DNA from: Lentisphaeria bacterium
GTDB lineage: Bacteria > Verrucomicrobiota > Lentisphaeria > Victivallales > Victivallaceae
Length of the DNA: 64,000 bases
Reading direction: 5' to 3'
Assembly (NCBI GenBank): GCA_022009855.1
Contig: CP091727.1
Coordinates: 2,108,001 to 2,172,000, forward strand
A model generated the notes under the pieces. The model made no database searches. It was not told the DNA's origin and saw nothing but the letters and a program-made list of their open reading frames with translations. Of the stretch, positions 32,691-42,401 are shown in pieces. The first letter of the stretch is position 1; each line of letters begins with the position of its first letter. The translations under genes and the position numbers were made by a program.

Positions 32691-34005
32691 TTACGGCGTG
32701 GCTTTCGGGTAGGCCGGCGGCGCAGCCGGCGGCGGCGCGGTTTGAGGATCCGCCTTCAGCCGGCAGCGGGCGCCGACAGCGGGGAGTTCCCCCTTGCCCT
32801 GCCAGGAGGCGGTGCTCATCTCGTTGGTGACCGATTCGATCCGGGCTTCACCGAGCCGTTTCTCGGTCGAGCCGAGCACCCGGCCGGTCTTCGGATGCAC
32901 CACCGGTTTGCCCGGCTGGTAGATCTCGTAGATCTGCCCGGCGCGCATTCCGGCGCCTTCGCCCCGGGTGAGGTAAAGGGTGTTCCCTTCGACCGCGGCG
33001 ACCAGCACCGGATCGAGCCGTTCCAGCAGCTTGCGCGCGGCGGTTTCCGCAGCCAGGCTGAGCAGGTCGTTGCGGTAGTCGGCGGCGGTCCAGTCGCGGC
33101 GGGTTTCGGCGGGAATCTCATTGCTCCGGCGGCGGCAGGTGATCTGTTCCACCGCGACCACGGTGCCGCTTTTCACTTCGATGATCCGCAGTTCCGCCTC
33201 CAGCGTGGCGACGGTGCGGGTGGAGGTTCCGGCGATGGCGGTGCCGGAGGAGAGGTTCTGCAGTTCCATCCGGGTGAGCTTGGGCAGGATCAGCCAGTCG
33301 CCGACCGCCAGTGCGCCGGTTTTGATTTGCTGGCCGGGGGCGGCGAGCGCGGCGTCGGCCAGCGCGGATTCGGCGGCAACCGCCTTGAGTGCTTCGCGGC
33401 TGAGCAGTTCGAAGCTGCCGGACTTCAGCAGAAATTCACTGAGTTTCGTCCCGAAGGAGTTCCCTGCATCCGCGGCGATTCCGGTCGCAACCTGTACAGG
33501 GAAGAGCGCCAGTTGTTTCCGGGTGTCGGTTTCCGCGGGGCGTGCGAGGAGGCCGATTTTGTCGAGCGCCCGGTCCAGCTGCCGGATGAGGCCGTCGAGA
33601 TCGGGAGCGTCGAGGGAGACGTGCCGTTTCGGGTCGACCTTTCCGGTGCTGCAGTCGACAACCATCAGGGTCATGCCCATCCGGGGAGCCGATTCTGGCC
33701 ACCGAGGTGACCAGAAGATACTTGACCCCGTGGACCCGGCCGAGTTCGGCCAGTTGTCCGGCGCTGTCCGCCAGACCGGATTCGGTCTGGAACGCCACCT
33801 CCTTGAGCATCGCCTGAAGCGCGGTGCGGGAGATCACCTCGTAGTTTCCGCCGAGTTTCGCTTCGATCTGATCGGCGAGTCCGGCAAGTCCGGCGGCGTC
33901 GATGTTTCCGCGGGTCATGATCTCCGCCACGGCGATCCGGTCCGCGGCGAACGTGGACGCCGCGCAGAAGAGCGCCAGAATTGAGAGATGCAGTTTTCTC
34001 ATCAC
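32691..34005 (-). CDS. CsgG/FlgT-like secreted protein (one frame break)
   Basis: Sec signal peptide MMRKLHLSILALFCAASTFAA, then RIAVAEIMTRGNIDAAGLAG and YEVISRTALQAMLKEVAF, the strand-helix pattern of CsgG-type N-domains. A second similar unit occurs at residues ~165-215 (LSEFLLKSGSFELLSREALK). A break near 33690 separates them. The C-terminal part ends in a Pro/Ala-rich tail after RIESVTNEMSTASWQGK. About 437 residues. No lipobox Cys, so a soluble periplasmic protein rather than a CsgG pore. It overlaps the upstream gene by ATGA. Confidence 0.6.
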
Positions 34006-34837
34006 TTCTCCTCCTTCGGTTCGAACCGCCGGTTCATGGCGGCGGCGGCCTGACGGACCGCGTCTTTCATCAGTTTTTCATAGAGGCCGGTATCGGTGTG
34101 CGTCACCGCCGCGTGATCGAGCCGGCGGACTTTGCCGGTGAAAAGGCCGCTGAAGGCGACGGAATTGTCCCGCAGATCCACGAGCTTGACGAGAAGGTCC
34201 AGAGTCCAGGTTTTGTTCTTCGTCTCGATGCCGTACCCTTTGAAGGTGTTTTCTTCGAGTTGACAGTCGGAGACCACCGCGTAGAGCACATGCGTCGCTC
34301 CGGAAAGGCGGCTGAACTTCTGTTCCGCCGCCGCCATCGCCGCCGCCTGGGTACCGAGTTCGATCGCCAGAAGCGAGTCGTCGAGGGTTCTCCGGTCGAC
34401 CGGCGTGAAGGTCCGCGGATACTCTCCCAGCGCGGCGAGCATGTATTCCGCCCCGATCACCGTGGTGCGCTGCGGCGAGTTGAGAATTTTCTCCGCCAGA
34501 GCGTCCCGCATGGCGAGGGTGCGGTCATTGATCCGGTTCATCCGGTCGCGCTCCTCCTGCCGCTCCAGCAACGTCGCCCTGTTCTCGAACAGCCGGACCA
34601 GCCCGAGCATCCGATCGTCGATGGTGCCGTAGTCGCTGGCATTCAACTGATTGTAGGTCATCGGCGGGATTTTTTCCTCCGTGTAGCGGTAGAATTTCTG
34701 CCCGACGGTGTCGATGGTGGAAAAATCGAACACCGCCACTTTGATCTTCATATCCTGCCCCGTTGCCGTCGGGTTTCCGCCGCCGGCAGAAGCGTCGCAG
34801 CCGCCAGCAGGGCGGCAATCCATGAAACCAGTTTCAT
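34002..34837 (-). CDS. Secreted CsgG-related protein (one frame break)
   Basis: Start at 34837 with signal MKLVSWIAALLAAATLLPAA; a break near 34788 then leads to TGQDMKIKVAVFDFSTIDTV. The mature part has a Tyr/Thr-rich linker, YPRTFTPVDRRTLDDSLLAI, VLYAVVSDCQLEENTF and LVKLVDLRDNSVAFSGLFTG, the fold pattern of CsgG/TolB-N-like domains that also appears in LpoB. About 278 residues. It is directly coupled (ATGA) to the next gene and seems to be another member of the same domain superfamily within this operon. Confidence 0.55.
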
Positions 34838-34838
34838 T

Positions 34839-35267
34839 TCATCTACTTCCTTTCCGGTGAATGAGTTCCTTTTCGATCACTACGGTCTGACCGTCGTACA
34901 GAGTCAGAGGATCGAGGCTGATTTTCCAGCGCATCCGGTCGCGGAAGAGCCGCCCGCGCACCATTCTGCCGTTCTCCAGGCGGACCGAAACCATCCGGCT
35001 GCCGTCCTCAAGAGTCTCCTGCGGAATCACACCGGCCGATTCGCCGCGGAGGATGCCCACGTCGCGAAGCGCCCGATCTGCCGCCCGCTTCAGCTCCATG
35101 CCGGAGGGCGGCGCCGCTTCCTGAATGGCGGCGGAGGAGGAAGCGGAAACGGACGGTGCGGAAGTTGCCGTACCGCAGTGTCGCCCGGCGGCGAAGCCGA
35201 GCACGATTCCGGCGAGCGCTCCCGCGGCCGCCGCGATGGCTGGAATTTTCCACTTTTCCGGTGTCAT
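34839..35267 (-). CDS. Small membrane-anchored protein, first gene of the LpoB operon
   Basis: An intact 142-residue frame: one N-terminal membrane segment (IPAIAAAAGALAGIVLGFAA, residues ~8-27), a Ser/Ala-rich linker, then a basic beta domain with MVSVRLENGRMVRGRLFRDR. The orientation should be cytoplasm-in with the domain in the periplasm. The family is not recognised. GGAGGAGA lies just upstream of the start, and a good promoter lies 30 bases further. It probably starts the whole seven-gene transcript. Confidence 0.55.
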   Translation of the reverse strand: MTPEKWKIPAIAAAAGALAGIVLGFAAGRHCGTATSAPSVSASSSAAIQEAAPPSGMELKRAADRALRDVGILRGESAGVIPQETLEDGSRMVSVRLENGRMVRGRLFRDRMRWKISLDPLTLYDGQTVVIEKELIHRKGSR

Positions 35268-35294
35268 ATCTCCTCCGGCTGTTTCTTCGAAGTC

Positions 35295-35323
35295 AATTTA
35301 CACGTTCGGAGTTCCTTTTTCAA
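35295..35323 (-). promoter_or_regulatory. Promoter of the LpoB operon
   Basis: On the minus strand TTGAAA (35323-35318), 17-bp spacer, TAAATT (35300-35295), upstream of the 142-residue gene. The IS110-family element begins less than 100 bases beyond it. Confidence 0.7.
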
Positions 35324-35400
35324 CCGGAGCGGAGAAAAATTTTCGGGAGCAGGATGAAGATACCATGTATAGGTGACGGGAAATCGGAGTAAGAAAAAAA

Positions 35401-35448
35401 CTCCTTTGTCAAGTAACTTTGAATAACAGCAACTAAGCGACAAAGGAG
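35401..35448 (+). promoter_or_regulatory. Hairpin sequestering the transposase ribosome-binding site
   Basis: CTCCTTTGTC (35401-35410) is a perfect complement of GACAAAGGAG (35439-35448), which contains the AAAGGAGG ribosome-binding site of the transposase. Folding of the leader would mask it. The left arm also overlaps the left inverted repeat, so a transcript entering from outside the element would be poorly translated. That is a familiar control principle in insertion sequences, inferred here. Confidence 0.6.
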
Positions 35449-35450
35449 GC

Positions 35451-36627
35451 ATGGAAATGCAGAGAAAAGGTAACACGATTAGTGAAAAAATTCAAACTGG
35501 AAACCAGGAAACTTTCGGAATTGACATGGGCGGGACGCTGTGGGCGACGGCGATCCGAGATTGGGAAAGCGGAAAAAACAGCTATTATGGCTTGAAGGAC
35601 AAAGAGCAATTAAGCAAAGAGGAACGTCTTTTTCAACTGGTGGCGGATCATGTTCAAGACGGGAAAAAGGTTGATGTGTATTACGAAGCAGGTCGCTACG
35701 GATTCTGGCCGGCACGGAAAATGTTGGCAATCGGGGCGAGGGTTCACATTCTTCCGATCAACAAATTGAAGGTGATTATGTGCGGTAAAACGATCAAAAC
35801 AGATAAGTTGGATGCGAAGTTTCTTGGCGGACTTCATCCTTCGGACGAAATCCCGGAAGTTTATATTCCGACCTTGACGGAGGAAGGCCGCCGGGATGCG
35901 GAACGCGAACTTGGCCGGATCAAGGAATCAATCAATCGGGTCAATGCGCAAATGCTGGCCCTGATTGACCGCACACCGTTGCCGACACCGGATTTTCACC
36001 GAACCAGCGCCGCATGGCGCAAGGCCATTTGAAGTGGTCGAAAATGGTGGAATGGAATGAATGTCCGGAATTGCTGTTGCGACGATTGCCGAATATGATT
36101 TCCGAACTGGAACTTTTTGAAAAAGAGCTGGCCGACTGGGAAAAAATCATTCAGCAGTATCAGGATCGCGACCGTGACAATAGCCGCAAATCGGCGGGAG
36201 AAGATCATACAGCGGAAACGGTGATGAAACTTCAACAATTCAAAGGAGTCGGCGAACGGTTGTCACGCCATTTGCCATGGGAGATCGGTGACTTTCGACG
36301 CTTTGGCAGCGGCAAGCAGTTTGCGGCGTTTTTCGGACTGACACCGTGTCCGTTTGCCAGTGGAACGATGAACCGGGATCAGGGAATCAGTAAAGCCGGT
36401 CGAAAAAGTTTACGAAAAATGGCAATAGAATGCGCTTGGCTGTGGTATCGCTGGCAACCGGAAAGTTGGTTGGTAAAAAATGGCAAGACCGTCTGGTACA
36501 AAAGGGGCGGATTCGCCGAACGGCAATTGTGGCATTGGCGCGACAGCTGATGGTGGCGCTATGGCGATACATCGTCAAAGGCGAAGCGATTGAAGGCGCG
36601 ATTATCAATAAACCAATTGAGGTATGA
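35451..36627 (+). CDS. IS110-family transposase (two frame breaks)
   Basis: The N-terminal RuvC-like DEDD domain starts near FGIDMGGTLWATAIRDW (first Asp), with VDVYYEAGRYGFWPARKM near residue 66 and KTIKTDKLDAKFLGGL near 110. The C-terminal Transposase_20 domain carries LQQFKGVGERLSRHLPWEIG, SGKQFAAFFGLTPCPF and SKAGRKSLRKMAIECAW with the conserved Ser. Breaks near 36012 and in an A run near 36478 split it into three frames; corrected length is about 391 residues. These enzymes insert circular intermediates site-specifically, guided in studied members by an RNA encoded in the element ends. Confidence 0.88.
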
Positions 36628-37060
36628 TATATGGTGAATCGACTCGTACTTGTCCTTGGGGAAAAGCCCGTTTGTTAGGTTGAGAAATTCACCGCCATTT
36701 TTTTAAGAAAGGTATTGCAAGAAGGAACTTTTGAACAGAGAGACGACTCGACAGACATCCTGGTTGCGGAAAGCCTTCGACACCATTAGATTGAGGTCTC
36801 TAATTCACACGGTTTTCGCATGAGGCATATTATCGTCGAAAGTCTGGAACTTTCGCGGTCGATAGAAGGTTGGGAACGATTGTTAACCCGTAGCCGGTGT
36901 GGAATGGGATGAAGTTTCTCAAAAGAACAGAAAACAGACTGGCGTTAAAAGTAGATTGCTTTACAGCTCATGAGTGCATGGGTAAGGGAAATTTGCTTTG
37001 GAAAGGAAGAATTTTTAAGAAAAAGTCAGAAATACCACAAAACGACTTGACAAAACCTAA
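36628..37060 (+). ncRNA. Non-coding right end, candidate bridge RNA region
   Basis: About 430 bases after the transposase with no credible gene. It has a stem-loop (CGAAAGT-CTGGA-ACTTTCG at 36837-36855, extended by ATCG/CGAT) and inverted pairs near both ends (36648-36657 with 37066-37075; 36674-36681 with 37054-37061). In IS1111-group elements the guide (bridge) RNA is expected in the right end. This is a positional inference; I have not identified target- or donor-binding loops. The 67-codon frame at 36897 lacks a ribosome-binding site. Confidence 0.35.
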
Positions 37061-37075
37061 CATAGAAGGACAAGT
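36648..37075. repeat. Nested inverted repeats at the right end of the IS
   Basis: ACTTGTCCTT (36648-36657) is matched by AAGGACAAGT (37066-37075), and GTTAGGTT (36674-36681) by AACCTAAC (37054-37061). The outer right copy touches the stop codon of the next gene. Together they frame a ~430-bp segment, either the ends of the RNA-coding part of the IS or the ends of a second small element. Confidence 0.6.
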
Positions 37076-37449
37076 CAGATGTCCACGCCGAAGAGGTTGA
37101 CCGGCAGCATGCAGGCGTGAAACGCCATTTCGAAGGGGCGGCTCCCCCCTTCGATCAGGTTGTTGACGCCGGAGCCGAGAAGGCCGAACGGAAGTCCCAG
37201 CGTACACTGCACCGCGCCGAGCGGCAGATAGAGGGTCTTGAAGGCGGAGATTCCGGTCTTGGCCAGCCCGCGGGCACCGCAGGCGAGCCCGTTCATGAGA
37301 TAGGGGTGGGTCGCCTCCGCCATCCGCATCGCCGCCGGGGCGAGCAGTGCCAGCGTCACCGGATCCATCGCCCGGGCGCGTGGCGCCGTGCAGAGGCTTC
37401 CCACCGTCAGGAGAAGCGCCAGAGAGAAAATTTTCAGTCCTGTTCTCAT
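37075..37449 (-). CDS. Small secreted protein of unknown function, last gene of the MacAB-secretin operon
   Basis: The start at 37449 (MRTGLKIFSLALLLTVGSLC) is chosen for the AAAGGAG site nine bases upstream and because it gives a clean signal peptide ending ...APRARA. The mature ~98 residues are rich in Gly, Leu and Ala, with YLMNGLACGARGLAKTGISA, LGLPFGLLGSGVNNLIEGG and the end CMLPVNLFGVDI. Several amphipathic or weakly hydrophobic helices suggest membrane association. It lies 14 bases behind the permease gene, so it is likely cotranscribed. The family is not recognised. The IS right end abuts its stop codon. Confidence 0.6.
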   Translation of the reverse strand: MRTGLKIFSLALLLTVGSLCTAPRARAMDPVTLALLAPAAMRMAEATHPYLMNGLACGARGLAKTGISAFKTLYLPLGAVQCTLGLPFGLLGSGVNNLIEGGSRPFEMAFHACMLPVNLFGVDI

Positions 37450-37463
37450 CGATGGATGCTCCT

Positions 37464-38736
37464 TTACTCCGAACGCAGAACGGTGATCGGATTCTGCTGC
37501 GCCGCCTTGTAGGCCGGATAGGTTCCGAAAATCACCCCCACCAGACTGGAGATCGCCAGCGAGAGCAGAATGCTCCACAGTGAATAGATCGTCGGCATGC
37601 CGCTGTAGTAGGTGATGGTCCGCGCGATGCCGACGCCGAGCAGAATTCCCGCCACACCGCCGGTCGAAGTGAGGAAGACCGTCTCGATCAGGAACTGGAG
37701 CAGAATGTCCGCCTTCTGTGCGCCGAGCGCGCGGCGGGTGCCGATCTCCTTGCGCCGTTCGTAGACGCTGGCGAGCATGATGTTCATGATGCCGATGCCG
37801 CCGACCACCAGCGAGATTCCGGCGATGGAGCCCATCACGATGGTGAAGATGTTCTGGGTCTGTTCGCGCTGTTTGAGCAGTTCGAGCGGCACGACCATGC
37901 CCCAGTCGCGGGTCTCGTCGTGAACCTTCTCCAGATAGGCGGCGATCCGCTTCGAGGTGTTGTCGATGTAGCTGGTGTCGTTCACCTTGACCAGAAAGAG
38001 ATCGTAGGCGATCCGGGTGATTTTGAACTGCCGCCCCTCCCGCTGATAGGTGTAGTCCTTGAACTTCGCCCGCGCCGTCGCCATCGGAATTAAAATCATG
38101 TCGTTCTGCCCGCCGACCTCCGGATACTGGGTGCCGTATTCGTTGGAAAGGATTCCGACGATCCGATAGACGCCGTTCTCAATGCGGATGGTATCGCCGA
38201 CGATATCGGTGCGGCCGATGGAGAAAAGTTTGCGTTTGACGTTTTTCCCGATTACGCAGACGTTGGATTCATTCTTGAAATCCACCGGGGAGAACCAGCG
38301 CCCCTTTTCGATCCGCGCCGAGGAGTCCTCGAGGAACCGGTAGTCGCAGCCGACCAGTTTCAAGTCAGTTCTCTGCAGGCCCTTGAGCACTTTTTTTGCG
38401 CGCGTCGAACACGCCGGTGATCCGTTCGACGTTGTCCATCCGGCTGATGTGGAGGAGGTCGCGTTCGGTGAGCCCGTAGCGCTCCATGACGCTGGCGTTT
38501 TCCGAACCTTCGCTGCGTCCCTCCAGCGGCGGCCGCTTGGAAAAGAGGATGATTTTATCAATTCCCATCGCCTCGATCTGGGCGAGCGCCGAACGCTTCG
38601 CACCCTCCGATACTGCCAGCATGGCGATTACGCTGCCGACGCCGAAGATGACGCCGAGCGAGGTCAGGATCGACCGCACCTTGTGCAGCAGCAGGTTGTG
38701 CAGCGACAACCGGAAGAGATCCCGAACCAGCATCAT
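37464..38736 (-). CDS. macB: MacB-type ABC transporter permease (FtsX-like) (one frame break)
   Basis: Type VII ABC exporter membrane subunit. The N-terminal membrane helix carries LHNLLLHKVRSILTSLGVIFGVGSVIAML, shown here as HKVRSILTSLGVIFGV and SVIAMLAVSEGA. A ~220-residue periplasmic domain (MacB_PCD) follows, containing VRGIL-like VYRIVGILSNEYGTQYP. The C-terminal three helices include GIGIMNIMLASVYERRKEIG and the end TYPAYKAAQQNPITVLRSE. A break in the T7 run near 38390 splits it; 423 residues corrected. The ATPase is a separate polypeptide encoded just upstream, with overlapping start and stop. Confidence 0.88.
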
Positions 38737-39455
38737 CGGACGAGTACTCCTTCCTGCGGGGTATGTTCAATCCGCCCGTCCCGCAGACGGATGATCTTGT
38801 CGTAGTGCGGTGCGAGCAAGGGGTTGTGAGTCACCATCACGATGGTCACCCCCTGGTCGCGGTTGAGTTCATGAAAGAGCTTCATAATTTCGTCGCTGGT
38901 CTTTTCGTCGAGATTGCCGGTCGGTTCATCGGCGAGGATGAAGGCGGGCTGGTTGCTCAGCGCCCGGGCGATGGCGATCCGCTGGCACTCTCCGCCGGAG
39001 AGCTGGGTGGGGCGGTGGCCGAGCCGGTGGCCGAGTCCGACCCGCCTGGCCAGCTCCAGCGCCCGGGCCCGGCGGATCCGCCCCGGAATCCGCGCGTAGA
39101 CCATCGGCACTTCGATGTTCTGCTCGATCGTGAGATGCGAGAAGAGGTTGAAGCTCTGGAAGATGAAGCCGATTTTCCGGTTGCGGATCACCGCCTGTTC
39201 CACGTCGGAGAGGCGGCTTACCTCCATCTCTTCGAGAAAATAGTGTCCCGAGGTCGGCACATCGAGCATCCCCAGAATGTTCAGCAGCGTCGACTTCCCT
39301 GACCCGGAGGTGCCGATGAATCCGACAAACTCTCCCCGTGTCACCGTCGCGTCGATCCCCTTGAGCACGGGGACCTGCAGTTCACCGGTGATGTAGGTCT
39401 TGCGGATGTCGATCAGCCGGACGATCTCGTCTCCGCTGCCCGCCATGGCCGTCAT
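38733..39455 (-). CDS. MacB/LolD-type ABC transporter ATP-binding protein
   Basis: An intact 240-residue frame. Walker A GTSGSGKSTLLN near residue 48, Q-loop FIFQSFNLF, signature LSGGECQRIAIARAL near 152, Walker B FILADEPTGNLD and the switch His in MVTHNPL are all present. Energises the FtsX-like permease downstream; the pair acts as mechanotransmitter rather than through a membrane tunnel in this class. It starts within the last bases of the adaptor gene and overlaps the permease by four. Confidence 0.95.
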   Translation of the reverse strand: MTAMAGSGDEIVRLIDIRKTYITGELQVPVLKGIDATVTRGEFVGFIGTSGSGKSTLLNILGMLDVPTSGHYFLEEMEVSRLSDVEQAVIRNRKIGFIFQSFNLFSHLTIEQNIEVPMVYARIPGRIRRARALELARRVGLGHRLGHRPTQLSGGECQRIAIARALSNQPAFILADEPTGNLDEKTSDEIMKLFHELNRDQGVTIVMVTHNPLLAPHYDKIIRLRDGRIEHTPQEGVLVR

Positions 39456-40979
39456 TGCGCCTCCTGCGTCTTCTGGTAGGGTCGGTAAAGGTAGACCACG
39501 TCTCCCTCCTCAAGCCCTTTGGTGATCTGAACGAAGTTGTCGTTGGATTCCCCGATGGAGACGTCCACCTCCGTCGGGCCTCCGAGGCCGCTGCGGTAGA
39601 CGAAGAAGCGGTCGTTTTCCTCAAAAACCGCTTCGACCGGTACGAAGATCGTGTTCGGAATGACCCGGGTGACCACGTTGATCTGCACGCTCATGCCGTT
39701 GACCAGCCTGGGGGACTGCTTGTCGAGTTTGATCTTCGACTTGTAGATCTTCGGCGAGGAGCTGTCCCAGACGACCAGGTTGACCGGGAGCGTGTCGATG
39801 TGTGAAATCGTGCCGCCGAACTTCTCCCCGGGGAGTGAATCCGGTGAGATCACCGCCCGGTCGCCGATCTTGATCTTCGAGCGGTACTGCTCGGGCAGGT
39901 CGAAGTCCACCACCAGGTTGGACATCTCCGGAATGGTGATGAGCACCTGTCCCTTGCCGATGTCGATGCCGGGCTTGACGTCGAGATTGCCCCAGCGGCG
40001 GTCCGGGTCGGCGTAGATCACGATTCCGTCGACCGGAGCGACCAGCTTCATCATCTCCATGTAGCTCTTGTAGCGGTTGAGCTGGTCGGTCAGCCGCCGG
40101 ATGCGGCGGCGGAGGTTGGCGATCGACTTCTTCTGCTGCACCAGTTTCGATTCGGTTGAAATCTTCACCTTGCGCAAGTTGAGTTTCGCCTGTTCGAGCG
40201 CGTTGACCAGCCGGGTGATCTTGCTCGGATTGTCGTAGCGGCGGAAGACCCGCAGATTGTCCTCGGCGGTCTGGAGCGCATTCTCCGCCTCGTCGATCTT
40301 GCTCTGCTGCGTGTTGAGCTCCTCGCGCTTCTTGTCGTCGGCGTTCTCGTCGCTTTTTGGTGGCGGTGTCGCTGTCGCGGATCTCGGTGTAGGCGCTGTT
40401 GGCGGCTTCGAGCGACGCTTCCGCCTTGGAGATGGCAAGATCGAGCGAGTCGCGCTGGCTGGCGCGTTCGAACCGGCGGTACTTGCGCAGGGCGTCATCC
40501 GCCTGAAGAAGAGTCTCTTCGGCGGACTGAAGCTCGGCTGCGTTGGAGCTGAGCAGAATCTTCTCCGCCTCGATGGCGATTTCCAGCTCTTTCGAGAGGT
40601 TGTCCAGCTCGATCTCCTGATTTTCGATCTGTTCCTTGAGTTCGTCGGTTTCAAATTTCGCGAGCAGATCGCCCGCCTTGACTTTGCTGTTCTCGTCGAT
40701 CACCCAGAGCAGTTTGGTGCGGTAGTTCGCCTGGAGCGAGAGCTTGTGCTTCTTGCTCGCGTTGACGTAGCCGCCCTGCAGAAGGCCGATCACGAGGTCG
40801 TCGCGGCGGACTTTGTAGGTGCGGTCCATATCGCCGCCGTCGGTGGCGAGTTTCTTCGCCTCCTCCGCACGCCGCGCCCGTTCCCGGGGCAGATAGACGC
40901 CCCAGTAGTAGCCGGCGCTGCCGCCGGCTACTGCCAGCAGCAGGAGGAGCCAGATCAGTTTCCGGCGGGAAATCTTCAT
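39452..40979 (-). CDS. macA: MacA/HlyD-type periplasmic adaptor (one frame break)
   Basis: Membrane fusion protein linking the ABC exporter to an outer-membrane component. It has an N-terminal anchor (RRKLIWLLLLLAVAGGSAG), first lipoyl half KLSLQANYRTKLLWVIDENS, and a long coiled coil from ~residue 105 to 300 (EQIENQEIELDNLSKELEIA; QQKKSIANLRRRIRRL). The second lipoyl half is VAPVDGIVIYADPDRRWGN, with beta-barrel and proximal domains to GLEEGDVVYLYRPY. A break near 40358 lies in the coiled coil; 508 residues corrected. The coiled coil is long compared with MacA of E. coli, perhaps matching the secretin partner encoded just upstream. Confidence 0.85.
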
Positions 40980-42401
40980 TTCGTCTCCGCTCCACTGGTT
41001 GTTTCAGCCGGTTCATCGATGGAGATCGGCGTTTCATGGAATTTCCGCCGGCGGCGTTCGAGTTCCCCGGGTTTGGCGTGATTGAGTTCTTCACCGAAGT
41101 TTTCCACCGAAGTGCGGTGAAGCGGAATGCTGTCGGCGTTTTCGACGATTTCGCCGAGTTTCTCGCTGATTTTGCCGCTGCGGTCGAAGTTGTAGAAGAC
41201 GCCGCTTGCGGCCTGGTCCGGAGAGATGATGTGGATCTTCAGAAAGAAGATCAGCTGCGTGACCTCTTTGGATTCATTTTTCCCGGTGAAGAGCTCCCCG
41301 ATCAGCGGAAGGTCGGAGAGCACCGGAATCCGCTGCTGCTGAAGCGTGTCGCGGCTGTTGTACAACCCGCCCATCATGACCACCTGCTTGTCCTGCATCC
41401 GCAGGTGGGTTTCGACGCTGCGGGCCGAAATCACCGGCACCGGATAGGTGGTGTCGCCGCCGGCTGAGACATTTTCATACCGAACCACGTTCGAAACCTT
41501 CGGGAAGATCCGCAGCGTCACGTTGTCGCGGTTGATCATGCTCGGTTCGACTTCAAGCGTCACGCCGACGCTTTTGAACTTGGTGCTCAGCGAGAGGGTG
41601 TTCCCGGTGCTGTTCGCCTCCTGAATCGGAATCTCTTCTCCGGTGACGATCCGGCTCACCTCGTTGCGCGACAGCAGGATGTTGGGCGATGAGAGCACCT
41701 TGGCGTCCTGCGCGGTGAGCAGCCATTGAAAGGCGACTTTCATCGAATCCCTGCCGGAGTAGGGGGTGAAACTTCCGCCGAGGCCGGTGGAGGGCTGGGC
41801 GCTCTGACCGGGGACTTCGGCGGAGCCGCCGACGTCGTAACGTTTCCCGGAAAAGTTGAACGAGAGATTGCGCTGCATGCCGTCGGTGAACATCACCTCG
41901 ACCACTTTGGCTTCGATCAGGATCTGCGGGGAGGGCACGTCCATCGCCAGGAGGATGTCACGGTAGCTCTGGATCTCGGAATCCGGAGCATTGATCAGCA
42001 GTTCATTCTGCTCCTTCAACGGTTCGATCAGCACTGAGCCCATGGCGACGCCGTCGACGGTCTTGGCCATCTCCTTGGCCGAAGAGAAACGGGGGGCGGA
42101 AAACCAGCGTGGAACGCCCGTTCTGCCCCGGAATCACTTTGACGTAAGGCGGTTCGATCGGTTTGTGAGTTGCGACCACCTGCGGCAGAGAACGGTCGGC
42201 GTCGAAGAGCTCCTCGAGTTCGTTCAGCACGGAGCGGACATTGCGTTTGCCCTGCTCGATATCCTCTTCGGTGCGCACCACCGGCTTTTCTTTCGGCGGC
42301 TCCGATTCTGCCGCCACGGCGGAAATTGCCATTATACCGGAAAGAAGGCAGGAACATACGGCGCCGCGCCGCATTCCCGACATCAGTCGAAAATCCGTCA
42401 T
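40976..42401 (-). CDS. Secretin (GspD/PilQ superfamily) encoded with a MacAB-type exporter (one frame break)
   Basis: Outer-membrane multimeric gate. It starts MTDFRLMSGMRRGAVCSCLL at 42401 with a signal peptide ending AISAVAA. After a break near 42090 come an N-terminal ring-forming part (LLINAPDSEIQSYRDILLAM, PQILIEAKVVEV) and the secretin core: KVLSSPNILLSRNEVSRIVTGEEIP in parts (SSPNILLSRNEVSRI; TGEEIPIQE), VGVTLEVEPSMI, QDKQVVMMGGLY and VPVLSDLPLIGELF, the classical secretin signature. The tail after residue ~385 is polar with no lipobox. At 474 residues it is short, with few N domains. It overlaps the adaptor start, so it is the first gene of an exporter operon. It is not accompanied by type II or IV pilus genes. 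Confidence 0.88.

Larger units (their letters stand above)
35400..37060 (+). mobile_element. IS110-family (IS1111-like) insertion sequence
   Basis: Contains a DEDD/Transposase_20-type transposase (35451-36627). Perfect 10-bp inverted repeats, TTTGTCAAGT at 35405-35414 and ACTTGACAAA at 37045-37054, bracket it. Subterminal inverted repeats and a right end much longer than the left end (about 420 against 50 bases) are features of the IS1111 group rather than of IS110 proper. Exact ends cannot be fixed without an empty-site sequence; the limits given are approximate to within about 20 bases. Confidence 0.75.

Noticed and set aside
36897..37100. 67-codon ORF in the IS right end
   Set aside because: No ribosome-binding site, runs across the IS boundary, and no similarity to known IS accessory proteins.
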